Of a DNA stretch of 64,000 bases, positions 10,856 to 21,329 are shown piece by piece; within the stretch, counting starts at the first letter, position 1, and each line of letters begins with the position of its first letter. The notes below the pieces were generated by a model. That model had not been told where the DNA came from and did not search any database. It saw only the letters and a program-made list of their open reading frames with translations. This DNA is from Breviolum minutum Mf 1.05b.01. Lineage: Eukaryota > Sar > Dinophyceae > Suessiales > Symbiodiniaceae. The position numbers were made by a program, and so were the translations under genes. The stretch spans positions 64,125 through 128,124 of the forward strand of contig DF240065.1 in the NCBI GenBank assembly GCA_000507305.1, written 5' to 3'.

Positions 10856-11195
10856 TTGTCAATTGGTTTGACGCCACATCTTAAGAAGAGCTCTGTAACC
10901 GGTCCCAGCTTCAGGCAGAAGAGCAGTGGTTGGAGTGCAAGCGAGCGCTCCTGGCGGACGGCGTGTGCGGCTCAGGTCTTACTCGTTGACATCCTTGGGT
11001 TCAATAGGCTCTTGTGGAACATCTTCAAACCATTCGAACCATTCGAACCATTCGAATCATTCCCCAACTTCGGTCCTTCTTATTTTGACATTCGTTCATC
11101 CCAGCCCACCAAGTTCACCATCAGCGAAATACACCAGATGGTCCAAGCAGAGTTGGCTATGCGTGGTGAGGCCACGTACCTTGGAAGGTAACCTG
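10856..11195 (+). CDS. QAEEQW / TISEIHQMVQAEL exons of the array gene
   Basis: Contains QLQAEEQWLECKRALLADG around 10905-10970 (frame interrupted after VCGSGL), then PTKFTISEIHQMVQAELAM with RGEA at about 11105-11175. Equivalents at 21.8-22.06 kb read QLQAEEQWKACKHSLLADG and SLTEIYALVKAELALRGEA. Conservation at the protein level with changed codons supports coding origin. A triplicated AACCATTCGA lies between at 11029-11060. Confidence 0.4.
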
Positions 11196-11494
11196 GACCC
11201 TTCACTAACAGTTTCTGAAGGAATTTATTTCCTTGTGGGGGAGGGAAGTCTTCCGTATCTTTGCAGGGTATGTGGGCAAAATCATTGAGACTTTTTTCTC
11301 GGAAAGCTGCATCCTCTTTCCTCTTGCTCCAAAGATCCGATTTTAGGTCCGCATTGTACCCGTGATGGTTGAAGTAATATCTACATCTTGCACGAATCAA
11401 TATCATTGACTTCGAAAAATGGAATTCCAAAAGTCAACGAGAGTGATTTTTTTTGCGAAGACGTGCTCGACATCTCTTCATGTGTCGCTGCTTC

Positions 11495-11770
11495 AGATGG
11501 CGAACGCCGTGCCTGCCCCAGAAGCTGCTTCGGCCACAGTGAAGGATGTGGGTAGTGGGTTGCTTGGAGATTTTGTTGCGAGATGGTGGATCACTTGGTT
11601 TGTGTTTGTGGAAGTATGATTTGTGAACAATACATTTGAAAGGGTAGATTGGTTGCCACTTGCAACAACTTATAGTCAGGATGAAATCTGCCGAGAGGAC
11701 ATCAGTATGACAAGACAGTCAGGTATTTCCGCCAAACAAAGATAGACCTTGAGTTGGAGATAGCATTGGT
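11495..11770 (+). pseudogene. VEDVG module, copy 6 (early stop)
   Basis: Reads MANAVPAPEAASATVKDVG then GLLGDFVARWWITWFVFVEV, where a TGA at 11617 replaces the Cys codon found in other copies, so this copy is broken. The 3' half is otherwise alignable. Confidence 0.6.
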
Positions 11771-12309
11771 TTCGGAGATGTATAGCTTATGTATAGATAT
11801 GATTAAATTTGAATATACATATCAGACTTGTGGTGGATGTAGGATGATGTAGGTATGAAATTGTTGACTAGACACTATTCAATGCCTATGTAGCCTGTAT
11901 ATTTACATATGTTTTCCAAGTTTTTTTAAAGAGCCTGTACACCATTCCATGCCATACTATTTGAGAGGACCATTGGTGAGTTATTGCAGCAGTACCATTG
12001 CACATTCTTACTCGGGAAGCCGTTGCACATTTTTCAGTAATTCAGACAATCAGTGCGGTATGACAGAAAAACTGAGTTCATTCCCGGATTGTTTACATTT
12101 GTAAATACGTGAAAGTTGCATGGTTTTCTGTTTGCACTGCTTGTCTTGCTCCAAATATCTCGCAAATATTTTTTCTTCTTTCCTTACCTCATTGCACCTC
12201 TGATGATTGAAACGGTTCAGAAATTAGGATTATATTAAAACCAACTGAGTTTCCAGGAGTGTGCTGATCAACTTGAGGTGTTTTTCTTTCTGAAACTCCA
12301 GTTGGGTTC

Positions 12310-12625
12310 TCGTTGCCCCTCCCAAACCGTCCACCGACAGACGCAAAGTCACAGGAGAACACGGTACCTGCCCCAGAAGCTGCTTCCGCTACTGTAGAGG
12401 ATGTGGGTAGTGGGTTGGTTGGAGATTTTGTTGCGAGATGGTGGATCACTTGGTTTTTGTTTGTGGAAGTATGTTTTGTGAATAATACATTTGAAAGGGT
12501 AGATTGGTTGCCACTTGCAACAACTTATAGTCAGGATGAAATCTGCCAAGAGGACTTCAGTATGACAAGACAGTCAGGTGCCTCCACCAAACAAAGATAG
12601 ACCTTGAGTTGGAGATAGCGTTGGT
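12310..12625 (+). pseudogene. VEDVG module, copy 7 (intact frame)
   Basis: The frame opens at 12313 with PNRPPTDAKSQENTVPAPEA, then SATVEDVGSGLVGDFVARWW, VNNTFERVDWLPLATTYSQD and TRQSGASTKQR, stopping at 12600. The longer DAKSQENTVPAPEA leader is shared with the copy at 20.96 kb. Confidence 0.5.
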
Positions 12626-12664
12626 TTAGGTTTTTTACAGATACAGCAGACTTGTGGCAGATGT

Positions 12665-12965
12665 ACGCATCAAGTTTAGTCTTGATGCGATTCGATTATT
12701 CGTCATTTTATTCTATACCTACATCGCCTATACGTGTATGCAAAGCCCAGTCTCTATACCCAGACTTTACAGTTTGATAGCACTGAAAATTTGCTTTTTG
12801 TATTTTCTGCCGAAGGAAAACAGCCAGTTGATCACTGATTTCCCTCATCATCCCAACATGTCAACCCCTCATATCCAGGAGCTGGTGGAATCTGATGATT
12901 CCACGGTCAGCGGCTCAAGTGTGCATAGTGATCCAGGATGGACTGAAGATGATGGATGATGTTGA
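12665..12965 (+). pseudogene. MSTPHIQ module, copy 5
   Basis: Reads LITDFPHHPNMSTPHIQELV, ESDDSTVSGSSVHSDPGWTE and stops at 12959. A deletion removes the NFETG segment and joins SDP directly to the DGWTEDDG-like tail. Confidence 0.5.
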
Positions 12966-13079
12966 TGTTAGGTAACGATATGTCTTGGTTATTTTGTTGG
13001 TTTGATGTATTGATTGAACCGCGTCGCTGATCCCTGTTCTTGTTTGCAAAAGTCTTGAACATGGAATAGACATTATTGC

Positions 13080-13595
13080 CGCTCGTCAGTTTTCGACGAA
13101 TTTTTGGATTTGAAAAGCTGGTCGGATTTAAATGCGAGGATTTCTTGGCCCCTATTGGCTTAGAAGAATCCCGAGAAGTGACATGGTTCTGCTCATTGTT
13201 TCTACAAAAAAAGCAACCGTTAGTAACCTTGGTTCCCAAAAAACGTCCTGCCCTCTCAGTAAGGTGAAAAGACTCAACTTACCAACTAGTTACCAATTAC
13301 GAGGATTTTACACCATGGAGTGCACCTACAAGAAGTTTCACTGCCAGATACTTGTACGTGGATATACCATGCAGGCACATATCCTTGCAATAATGATGGA
13401 GCACGAATCAAGAAAATTCAGCCAGCAGCCAGATACTGCAATTCAGATGCTTTGAACAGAGCTATTTTTCTTGTAAAGTCACACATCTTTCGGTACCCCA
13501 CTTTGAAGCTGGGAGCACCTGCTTCGGAGTATGCCATCAGTTTCGAAACCGACCCCGACTTGGAGGATCATCCCGTGACTTGTAAGTTGTGAATA
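13080..13595 (+). CDS. possible coding segment, unrecognised
   Basis: Two overlapping frames look coding-like: FRRIFGFEKLVGFKCEDFL near 13.09-13.15 kb, and NDGARIKKIQPAARYCNSDA through KLGAPASEYAISFETDPDLE to 13592. No known family. The second frame ends where the repeated GATCATCCC-TGACTTGT sequence begins, so it may be an exon followed by an introner. Confidence 0.3.
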
Positions 13596-13790
13596 ACCAT
13601 GGTCGGTTAGTAAGTCCCGTAAGCATCAGGTTAGTCTAGTCCGTTATCGATGGCTTGGTGTACCCCCGTAACTAACCACATATACTAACCCAGATGCTCG
13701 ATGTATGGAATATTGACCTGCATTTATCAAAAACTTATGGCAAATGTAGGTAAACAATCCATACATAGAGCATATGGGTAAGTGGGGGGC
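13566..13790. repeat. GATCATCCCNTGACTTGT repeat and inner palindrome
   Basis: GATCATCCCGTGACTTGTAA is echoed at 17.34 kb (GATCATCCCATGACTTGTTA). Within it, CCCAGATGCTCGATGTATGG and TCCATACATAGAGCATATGG form imperfect inverted copies (about 13691 and 13768). Confidence 0.5.
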
Positions 13791-13899
13791 CCATTTTTTC
13801 GAGTAAAGTACCAAACTTCAGCGCACCCGAGAAACACTTTGTGCAGGTGCGGGTGAATTTGATATCGCAGCACCTCGGAATTAACACAGTTGGGGTGGG

Positions 13900-14265
13900 G
13901 TGGGAAACGTGCCAGGGTCTAAACTCCCTATATTCGGGATTGCCATCCCACCTTCAATAGGAAAACCATATAATGGCTATATAAACCCCTACTACTGGGT
14001 TGATGACCATCCCCTATTATTCATTAATTCATTCATTCATCAAAGTTCGAACTGTTCCAAGATGGTCTGCCGAAACGAATCACCCGTTGGTATTGTACCG
14101 GGAATGTTCGCATGGCATAGCAAAAGGCGATTTGTACGCCTTAAAAACACCACAAGAAAAAACAAATTCATGAAGTACCATCATCGTCAAACACCACGTC
14201 GTTTGTTGAATCGTCTCAAAACTTCAGCTTTATTTGCCCTTTGTCGCGGATCAAACTCTTCATAA
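13900..14265 (+). CDS. hypothetical protein, 121 codons, doubtful
   Basis: The open frame from the ATG at 13900 to the stop at 14265 has a basic C-terminal half (KRRFVRLKNTTRKNKFMKYH, RRLLNRLKTSALFALCRG) and no recognised domain. It lies in a repeat-rich stretch and has no paralogue in the window. It could be a genuine small gene or an exon fragment. Confidence 0.3.
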   Translation: MGNVPGSKLPIFGIAIPPSIGKPYNGYINPYYWVDDHPLLFINSFIHQSSNCSKMVCRNESPVGIVPGMFAWHSKRRFVRLKNTTRKNKFMKYHHRQTPRRLLNRLKTSALFALCRGSNSS

Positions 14266-15288
14266 TCCAAAAAAGACACCAGAGGATCACCCGTAAATTC
14301 AATGACGGGTTCTTCCAATTTTGACACACCTTTTAGGTCTGCACGGAAGACCAGACACCTTGGCATCGAACCCTAGTCTTGCCAAGCTAAGACAATGTTT
14401 TTTTTGATTGTTGGCAAATTTCGGGATGATACTTATTCCCCCTATTATATGAAACTAATGGGAGTTTAGACCCGATCGCACATGTGAGTAGTGACCGGTT
14501 GGGCCCATGGTTATGTAAGCAGTTTTTTTGGGGAGATGAAATACTACCCAGTTAGATAGGTTGGCTCTACCCCCCACCCAGTAGCAGTGGCAAATGAAGG
14601 TGTACAGAAATCCTAGTTGTGACTGTTACTGGGTGGTGAAGCTTCACGACCCGTGAGGAAGCCCCCACTTCCCCAGTTTTTTTGCCGGCCTTGAGATCAG
14701 GGCTTATCAGAACCATAGGTTTCCCTTAAACCAATTTTTTTTTGGGGGGGGGGGCGGGGCACCTTCGGGGGGGATGGTCGACTCATGAGAAAACCGGGTG
14801 CGAAGGATTGAAGAACTGGAGCAGCAGCCGCGTGAACTGCTGCGAGAGGTCCAAAGCATTGACCAGGACCTATGTTTTTTTTGGGGGGGGATTTGAACTA
14901 GTTTCTTTTTTTGGACGTCGTTACCGTCGTTCATCATTTACCCAGACACTGAATGTAACATGTTATATTTGCATAACTACAGTTTACCAATGTTTACCAT
15001 AAAAAATTACCCAAATGTAGGTGAACCAAAGTTACTGGGCAAATTTCATCACGACCAAACCACCGATGTGGGAGTTCACCCAACTGGTGAAAAGTAAGGG
15101 AATTGTACCTCCAAAATGTCCGAACAATTCAGGTTTAGGTTTAGGAATTTATTCTAATTTGCCCTGATCCATGGGATTTTGACGTCATTCATCATTCACA
15201 TGAATTGATGAATCCTGGTCAAGAAACTGGTATGCATTGACTTTTGTTGATAGGATATGAATCATGTTCAAGTTTCACATTATACTCA
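14266..15288. other. repeat-rich intergenic stretch
   Basis: No supported gene. It holds a GATGAAATACTACCCAGTTA introner fragment (about 14535), two T-run/G-run blocks near 14735 and 14877, and several ATTCATTCAT-type words upstream. Confidence 0.5.
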
Positions 15289-16082
15289 GGTGTCCGGCTG
15301 GAAGTGATCGTAACGATCGTTAGTAAGTTGGGTTATAATCTATTTACGGGACGTAAACAATCTACTCACTAAGTACCAGCAGGACATCCCAGTAGAAATA
15401 TTGGAAGGGAAAAATCAAGCACTTCTTGTTACAAATGGTTTTGTGGCCCCTAAGATTGATGGAAAGTTTTGAACCAACTTACTTTCACGATCGTGAAGCG
15501 ATCACGAACCCAGCCGGACATCCCAGTAGACTGGAATCAAGCAGAGAACAAGGGATGCCCGCATCATGGGATGAGCGAAAATCTATGGTGATGAGGGCTT
15601 TGGTTTGACAGACGTCCGGACCCACCCAAAAAGCACTTCGCGTCGTGTTGAATACCCAAAAAACTCCGCTTGGATTTTGAGTTTTTGTCCAAAGATATAT
15701 GGAAAGTTGTAAATCTTGCACTTCTACACCAGAGATTTGACGAATAGATACCAAAAATGGCAATACTTAAATCCAGAGTCACCTTTTCTACAAAACCCAT
15801 CATTTTTGAGTTCTCGAGCGTGTATCCCTTTTTTGTGGCAATGGGGCTTCAAACTTGGGCCTTTCGGCGAAAAAAATCTTTTGCAATCCAAACCTTTTCA
15901 TCAATTTTAGGGGCCACAAAACCATTTGCTTGATTTTTCCCTTCCAATATTTCTACTGATGTCCTGCGGGTACTGGACGTAGATGGATTATTTCACCCGA
16001 TATAAGTAGATCGTTTACGTCCCGTAAATAGATTATAAGCCAACTTACTAACGATCGTTACGATCACTTCCAGCCGGACACC
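15289..16082. mobile_element. ~0.8 kb foldback (long-TIR) element
   Basis: The left arm starting GGTGTCCGGCTGGAAGTGAT (15289) and the right arm ending ATCACTTCCAGCCGGACACC (16082) are near-perfect inverted copies over the first ~80 bases. Pairing resumes further in, at about 15385-15467 against 15897-15965 (AATATTGGAAGGGAAAAATC, GGTTTTGTGGCCCCTAA). No transposase is visible in the ~430-bp centre. It is best read as a non-autonomous foldback or MITE element. No clean target duplication was identified. Confidence 0.85.
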
Positions 16083-16226
16083 CTAGTCCTGTTTCATCTA
16101 TTGCGTGCATCAAGTTGTTTGCCATCAACGGTAGCTCCAAAAAAGCCCATAGTTAATAAAAACTCTCGTGTACCCCAACGTTATCCCTTTGTGCCATCCC
16201 AATTTGCACAAGATTTACAGTAGACC

Positions 16227-16572
16227 TACCCTCCCTGAAACTAACAGCGAAAATCCCCGAAAATAGTCCGAGCTTCCAAAATGGAAGGATCGTCTCCCAA
16301 CCATCCATTTTCAGGTGGGAACTGTTTAGTTTTAGGGAATAAGTTATAAAATATATTGAAATATACATACTTGTTGGATGCCAGTTTGGCCAATGTATCG
16401 CTAATATTCTTGTTTTGGAATCTACCAGAAAACAGCTTCCTACCAACAAGTTTGGGCTACCTAACAAGTACTCCCCAAAAAATAACATATCCCCTGAAAT
16501 AGGCCTTCCCAAAAGAAAGCTTGTCTTTCGATCACAATTTTCAGGGGTGAACTGTTTGTTTCAGGGAGGGTA
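16227..16572. mobile_element. nested TIR elements, TACCCTCCCTGAAACTAACA family
   Basis: The outer ends TACCCTCCCTGAAACTAACA (16227) and TGTTTGTTTCAGGGAGGGTA (to 16572) are inverted copies. Inside are the family's central motifs (CCAACCATCCATTTTCAGGT) and a second pair of partial ends, TACTCCCCAAAAAATAACAT near 16470 and TTTAGTTTTAGGGAATA near 16325. This looks like one family member inserted into, or recombined with, another. Confidence 0.7.
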
Positions 16573-16713
16573 GTTTTCTTCTCTGAAAGACAGTCTCCCC
16601 AGATCCCTGTCAGGACGCGGCTGATGCGGTACAAGCTGCCAAGCGCATGGCAAAGGAAGAAGCCACCCGCTCCTTTGGAGAAAGCATAGCAATACATCAC
16701 ATGAGCAGTGATC

Positions 16714-16815
16714 AAAGTCCGGTTGGTTGGGGTATATAGGGGATGAAATACTACCCAGTTATGTAGGGATTATAAAAGACCATTACAAGGATCCCTAATA
16801 AACGATCAGTATAAT
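16714..16815. mobile_element. introner-like repeat, ATACTACCCAGTTAT family
   Basis: Contains GGTTGGTTGGGGTATATAGG, ATACTACCCAGTTATGTAGG, GATTATAAAAGACCATTACA and AGGATCCCTAATAAACGATC. The same word order recurs near 17.40, 37.38, 41.24 (reverse), 41.84, 44.89 (reverse) and 49.85 kb. There is no coding content. Confidence 0.7.
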
Positions 16816-17339
16816 GGAAAGTAATAGGGTTGTTTTGTGGCTCCCATGGCCCTCTTAAACCAGTCCTTTGGAGAGTTTTTTTGTTTTGACATGGATAAGA
16901 CAAAATGATTCCTAAGAAAAAACTGTCAGAATGAGTGGAAATAAGAGGATGAGTCAGGTTTACCCAAACACCAGTTCATCACTACACCCTGATGGCGAAG
17001 TAACCCGGGTCAAAACCAAAGAATTCCAGTTTTTTCCTCTACTTGTTTTACTGAATCTTCATCACCTTCCGACAAAACTGCGAAGAAATTGTCATGTAGA
17101 TACCTATTGCCAAGTACTATAAGTTAACTAACTAACTTCGTGTTTTCTTTTGGACACTCAGGTCCCAGATAGGGACTCATATAGGAGCTCTTTAAAGAAA
17201 ACCCAACCCAGTTGCTACCTACCATTGCGCGACCAGAAGCCCTTTCGGGGTTTCTGCGGGTGGACAGTAGCAAGGTTTTGTGGGCGGCTTGGAATACGAG
17301 ACTGAGAAGGTTCGGGGAACAGAAAAGCATGCTTGGACG

Positions 17340-17720
17340 ATCATCCCATGACTTGTTAAAGGTTAGTAATCATGGTTTGTAAGTCCCATAAGCAGGGTTG
17401 GTCCCATAAGTAGGGTCAGTTAGTTGGCTGTATTTAGGGGATTACACTGCCCAATTGTATAGGGCTTATAACAAGCCATTACAAGGATCCCGTCATTAAC
17501 CAACCAGGATTTCAGCCAAGGGTTTTGCAACATTACACAAATGGCTTGTAACTACCTCAACTAACCACTTACTTGGAGAATCATCCCAGTTAGGAAGTGG
17601 TTAATAACCCATGGTGATCGTTAAGGATCGGGTTCCCCTTCCAAATGGCTTGTGCATGGAGGTGATCCTAACCACTTACAAGTCCTGGGATCCTCCAAGT
17701 ACTAAGTGGGGACCCATCCT
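17340..17720. repeat. clustered introner-like repeats
   Basis: Combines the GATCATCCCATGACTTGT word (17340), an ATACTACCC-family copy (GATTACACTGCCCAATTGTA, about 17440-17500) and a further pair of words, GAATCATCCCAGTTAGGAAG (17578) and CTTACAAGTCCTGGGATCCT (17677), in roughly inverted order. Confidence 0.5.
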
Positions 17721-18750
17721 GGGATGTGTTTTTTTCCTCTGAAAAAACTGATCAGGCAAAACCCACCTACAACAAACATATTCCAGGGTGGGGGTGAAGT
17801 CCAAGATAGTGGTTGATTGCCTCAAATGGAAATAGATTAAGGATACTCCCAAATTAATGATTGCAACATGGTTTAAACAACCCAAATCTTTTTTTTGGGG
17901 GGAAATCATTATTTTGGATACAGTAATCCCGTTTTTTGTTAGCCACCAGAAAAGGGTTGCCTTTTTCGGGGGATTTGAGGATCCCCAATCCTTTTCACAA
18001 AGTCGTTTTTTTCTGAACCGTACCGTACCGTACAAAGAAGGGAACATTTTCCTCGAAAACATAGGCAGCCGTACCATTCTTTCAGGCAACTGGTTTGGCT
18101 GGTTTTAATGGTTTCAAGTTGAGGGTCAAATTAACAGCAACTGTTGTTTTCCAGGTGGTTCTTTTTGTTGCTCCTTCATTCCTTTACAATAGAGGCTGTG
18201 CTCGGAGCAAGGCCCCCGAAAAAGAACCAAAGGATTTAGGGCGTGTTGCCCACCCTCCCATTTCCTCGACCTTGTCACTCTTCGGCGTTTTTTCAATGTT
18301 GCACTGAAAATCCGTTGAAAGGATGAACCACGCTTGGTGGTTTTTGAAGGTTTTTCGTATTTTTTGGGTAGATGTACCAGCCAATGGATTTCGATCTTAA
18401 ACTGAATAAGACAGCTCACACGTTCTGTTGATACGTCCAACATCTCTTTTCCCTGCTGATATCGTCAATATAGCAATCTGTTGTTTGCATTGGAATTTGT
18501 AGATGCATAGGAGCAAGCTTTCGCTAAGATTCACCCTACTCCTCTCCGAATCCGGACCAGGCGGATCTCTTGGGTCTTTTTCAAGATTGTGGTCATGTCG
18601 AGGAGGCAACAAAACGAAGGGAAACTTGTGTTTTTGGGATATTTTTGGAGGGAAGTGTTACAGTAATTTACTAACTAAGGGAAAAAATTGAAGACTGCCT
18701 GGACCTTCCATTTTGGGTACCAAATGGTTCCGTTACAGGAAATATTTATA
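17721..18750. other. no recognisable gene
   Basis: Short frames on both strands without motifs; a CGTACCGTACCGTAC triplication occurs near 18019. A possible minus-strand basic peptide (18126-18443) has no support. Confidence 0.4.
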
Positions 18751-19168
18751 TTTATTGTCCAAGCAGAAGATAGGATATGAATTTTGGGACAAAAAAACTG
18801 CAACCTCCTCAAGAGGAAATGAAACAACAAAAGCTTGACATTGACATTATCATCTTCATTTTGGTATCTATAGATATATATACATATGATATATGTATAT
18901 TCTCAGAGTCTCTCTGGTCAGACCTTTGGCCGTTTTGAAATGGAGGTCTTTGCCTCCAAAGACTTGCCACCTTTCAGACGTCTCTCTGTTGGCAGAAAAC
19001 TGTGGAGGGATGTCATGGGAGGAGAAGTAAAACATGTTTCACTGACATAGGATTATATTACATTTTGCAAAAGGGGAAGCATTCGAGGAATCGTATTAAA
19101 AGAGAAGATTGGAGCTACCACTGGGTTCCTAAAACATATCTTTAGTGGTATAGATCTAAGCTGCAGAT

Positions 19169-19263
19169 TAGATAGTTTCATATAGTTTCATATAGTTTCC
19201 TATAGTTTCATATAGTTTCATGGATAGTTTCATGGATAGTTTCATGGATAGTTTCATGGATAG
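19169..19263. repeat. TTTCATATAG / TTTCATGGATAG minisatellite
   Basis: About four 10-bp TTTCATATAG-type units followed by four 12-bp TTTCATGGATAG units, immediately upstream of the ATG at 19282. The unit change relative to 8.5 kb shows recent independent expansion. Confidence 0.9.
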
Positions 19264-19281
19264 CACGGTATTTCGATAACA

Positions 19282-19506
19282 ATGGGTTGCACCACTGGCA
19301 CTACGCCACCAAGCAAAGACCAGTATCTGAGTATCTTTGATCCCCAAGGTATTGAATCGATCGCAGATGACAAGGGCGGTTGTGTCTCTGACAAGCAGGT
19401 GTGTCGGAGTTGTACGAGGTTTCTGTTAGGACATGATCCACTGTTCTGCTTGGATGATATCCATGTTTTTGGATTCATTCCCGACATTGGTTCATTCCAG
19501 CGGTAA
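19282..19506 (+). CDS. hypothetical exon, copy of the 8.63 kb exon
   Basis: MGCTTGTTPPSKDQYLSIFD, PQGIESIADDKGGCVSDKQ and RFLLGHDPLFCLDDIHVF align without gaps to 8630-8830. One inserted T after GTTTTT shifts the last codons, so this copy stops at 19506. Either the coding part ends before that point in both copies or this copy is broken. Confidence 0.45.
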   Translation: MGCTTGTTPPSKDQYLSIFDPQGIESIADDKGGCVSDKQVCRSCTRFLLGHDPLFCLDDIHVFGFIPDIGSFQR

Positions 19507-19529
19507 AACCTCAAGCATGGCCAGGCGAC

Positions 19530-19720
19530 CGAAAGCTTGATTGGAGTGGAAGAATTTGAAGAGGCGTTTTGCAACATGTGGTGATTCCCTTTTGAGATCT
19601 TTGTTTAGATGTGGAAAGAACCATCAACTTTTTGATAATTTTTGCTGATATCGATCAAGTTGGTTTTGAAGACTTGTTTTTTTTCTGTGATCTTGCAGCT
19701 TGTAGATGCAGAACATGTCT
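19530..19720 (+). CDS. EF-hand-like exons of the array gene, copy 2
   Basis: LIGVEEFEEAFCNMW (about 19537-19580) and FADIDQVGFEDLFFF (about 19645-19690). DIDQVGFEDL fits an EF-hand loop with acidic positions better than the ADIEQACFEDL of the first copy. It is followed by a T-rich acceptor-like tract ending TTGCAG. Confidence 0.4.
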
Positions 19721-19782
19721 GCTATTGGTTGTGTCCGAAAGAAAGCAGCCAGTTGATCACTGATTTCCCGCCTTCATCCCAA

Positions 19783-19920
19783 CATGTCAACCCCTTATAT
19801 CCAGGATCGGGCTGGCAGCGGCTCGGACGAGTCCACGGCCAGCGGCTCAAGTGTGCCCAGTGATCTGCAAAGCATGATGGAAGATGGACTGAACAAGATG
19901 GAAGATGTTGATATGTCTTG
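19783..19920 (+). CDS. C-terminal exon MSTPYIQ...MEDVDMS, intact copy
   Basis: Continuous 45-codon frame: MSTPYIQDRAGSGSDESTAS, GSSVPSDLQSMMEDGLNKM, EDVDMS, then TGA. Other copies contain only the first half in frame. Upstream reading PKESSQLITDFP continues in another frame, so the ATG may or may not be the true start. The acidic, serine-rich tail suggests the C-terminus of the array gene product. Confidence 0.45.
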
Positions 19921-20330
19921 ATTCTTTCGTTGCTTTGATGTATTTTGATTAATTTGGATGGTTGGAATGAGTAATTGGTTGTCTTCGAGAAGGATTGAAG
20001 ATCGTGTGATGCAAATTTGTTTATACAAGCGGTTTGAAGCAATAAGATGCATGTGAACCATGTGAAATGTTTGTGCTTTGATGTTGTTGTGGTGTTTGAT
20101 ATCTGGCCTGATCATTGAACATGAAGTTCATTCTTTTCTCTCTCCATGAATGTGTCACAGAGTGGTTTGTGACATGAAGTTCCTTGAGGTAGAGCCTGCA
20201 TCCCCTGAGAAACAGGTGCTGGGCCAGGGGATGCCAGGTGATTAAGGAGGTGACTGTCATGGACTGTTGTGAACAGCGTTATTTGTTCCGGTAGCATACA
20301 AATCTCACACTTTTTCAGGTTTTTCCATTT

Positions 20331-20747
20331 TTGATAGGGGTTCTCATTGGATTCCCGGAATCCCGGAATCTTTCAAGCTTTCCCCAGAGGCAGGATAGAA
20401 TCTTCACAGTATCCTTAGAGCTGCTCCAGGCCGCCTTCCAGATAAACTCGTCAGATCTAGCTACATCTACTTCCGGTTCTAGATCATTTTGTGGCGGTTT
20501 TTTACCTCTAGAATCATGGAGCCAGCCCAAGAAATGCAACTTGAATCTGGATGTGATATCAGAGAGATCCAGATGGTATGTGAAGGATTCAGGACTGCAG
20601 TCGCCAATCTTTACAGGATTCACAAGCATTCCCCCATTTGAAACTAGACCTGCCAGAGATTTCGGATGGATCTACCAAAGTATTCAGCTTGAGCTGGATT
20701 TTGTAGGACACTCCAATGCCTCAACGATTGAATGGAAACAGACTTGA
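20331..20747 (+). CDS. hypothetical protein, 138 codons
   Basis: The longest open frame in the array blocks runs from the ATG at 20331 to a TGA at 20747 and includes SSDLATSTSGSRSFCGGFLP and ARDFGWIYQSIQLELDFVG. The opposite strand is also open for 104 codons (20315-20629), so the coding strand is uncertain. Only its last ~40 bases (AATGGAAACAGACTTGACGG) recur, near 22.25 kb. No domain recognised. Confidence 0.3.
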   Translation: MIGVLIGFPESRNLSSFPQRQDRIFTVSLELLQAAFQINSSDLATSTSGSRSFCGGFLPLESWSQPKKCNLNLDVISERSRWYVKDSGLQSPIFTGFTSIPPFETRPARDFGWIYQSIQLELDFVGHSNASTIEWKQT

Positions 20748-20959
20748 CGGTTCGATAGCAATGAAAAATAGATTTTTTGCAGTTTGTGCCGAAAGAGAAC
20801 AGCCAGTGGTCCATTGATTTCCCCCATCTTCATATCCAGGATCTGGGGGTTGTGGTTTTATAGGAAGATCTTGGGTCAAATCTAGGGGAAGAATGGAAGC
20901 CCAAAGATCAACAAATTACACAAGTGATATTTGACAAGTACATGCTCAACATCTGTTGA

Positions 20960-21290
20960 TGGTTTTCTTTCCTCACTTCGTTTCCCCTTCCCAAACAGTC
21001 CACCGAAAGACGCAAAGTCACAGGAGAACACGGTACCTGCCCCAGAAGCTGCTTCCGCTACTGTAGAGGATGTGGGTAGTGGGTTTTTTGGAGATTTTCT
21101 TGCGAGATGGTGGATCACTTGGTTTTTGTTTGAGGAAGTATGTTTTGTGAATAATACATGTGAAAGGGTAGATTGGTTGCCACTTGCAACACCTTATGAT
21201 CAAGATGAAATCTGCCAAGAGGATTTCAGTATGACAAGACAGTCAGGTGCCTCCACCAAACAAAGATAGACCTTGAGTTGGAGATAGCGT
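20960..21290 (+). pseudogene. VEDVG module, copy 8 (intact frame)
   Basis: The frame from 20931 reads FPNSPPKDAKSQENTVPAPE, SATVEDVGSGFFGDFLARWW, NNTCERVDWLPLATPYDQD and SMTRQSGASTKQR to the stop at 21269. Substitutions in the DFVARW core (FFGDFLARW) are unique to this copy. Confidence 0.5.
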
Positions 21291-21329
21291 TGGTTTAGGT
21301 TTTTTGCAGATATAGCAGACTTGTGGTAG

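Larger units (their letters stand above)
4130..13080 (+). repeat. array of duplicated gene fragments, first block
   Basis: The same set of coding-looking modules and intervening DNA recurs here. Corresponding points lie about 5.6-5.9 kb apart: 4505 matches 10075, 4885 matches 10445, and 6455 matches 12310. Smaller shuffles (7.4-8.0 kb, 9.3-9.6 kb) are nested between. The modules include EF-hand-like exons, a VEDVG module, an MSTPHIQ module and a QAEEQW exon. Copies differ by substitutions and small indels. I infer a tandemly amplified multi-exon gene family with many decayed members. A composite transposon is the main alternative, but no transposase or reverse transcriptase is visible. Confidence 0.75.
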
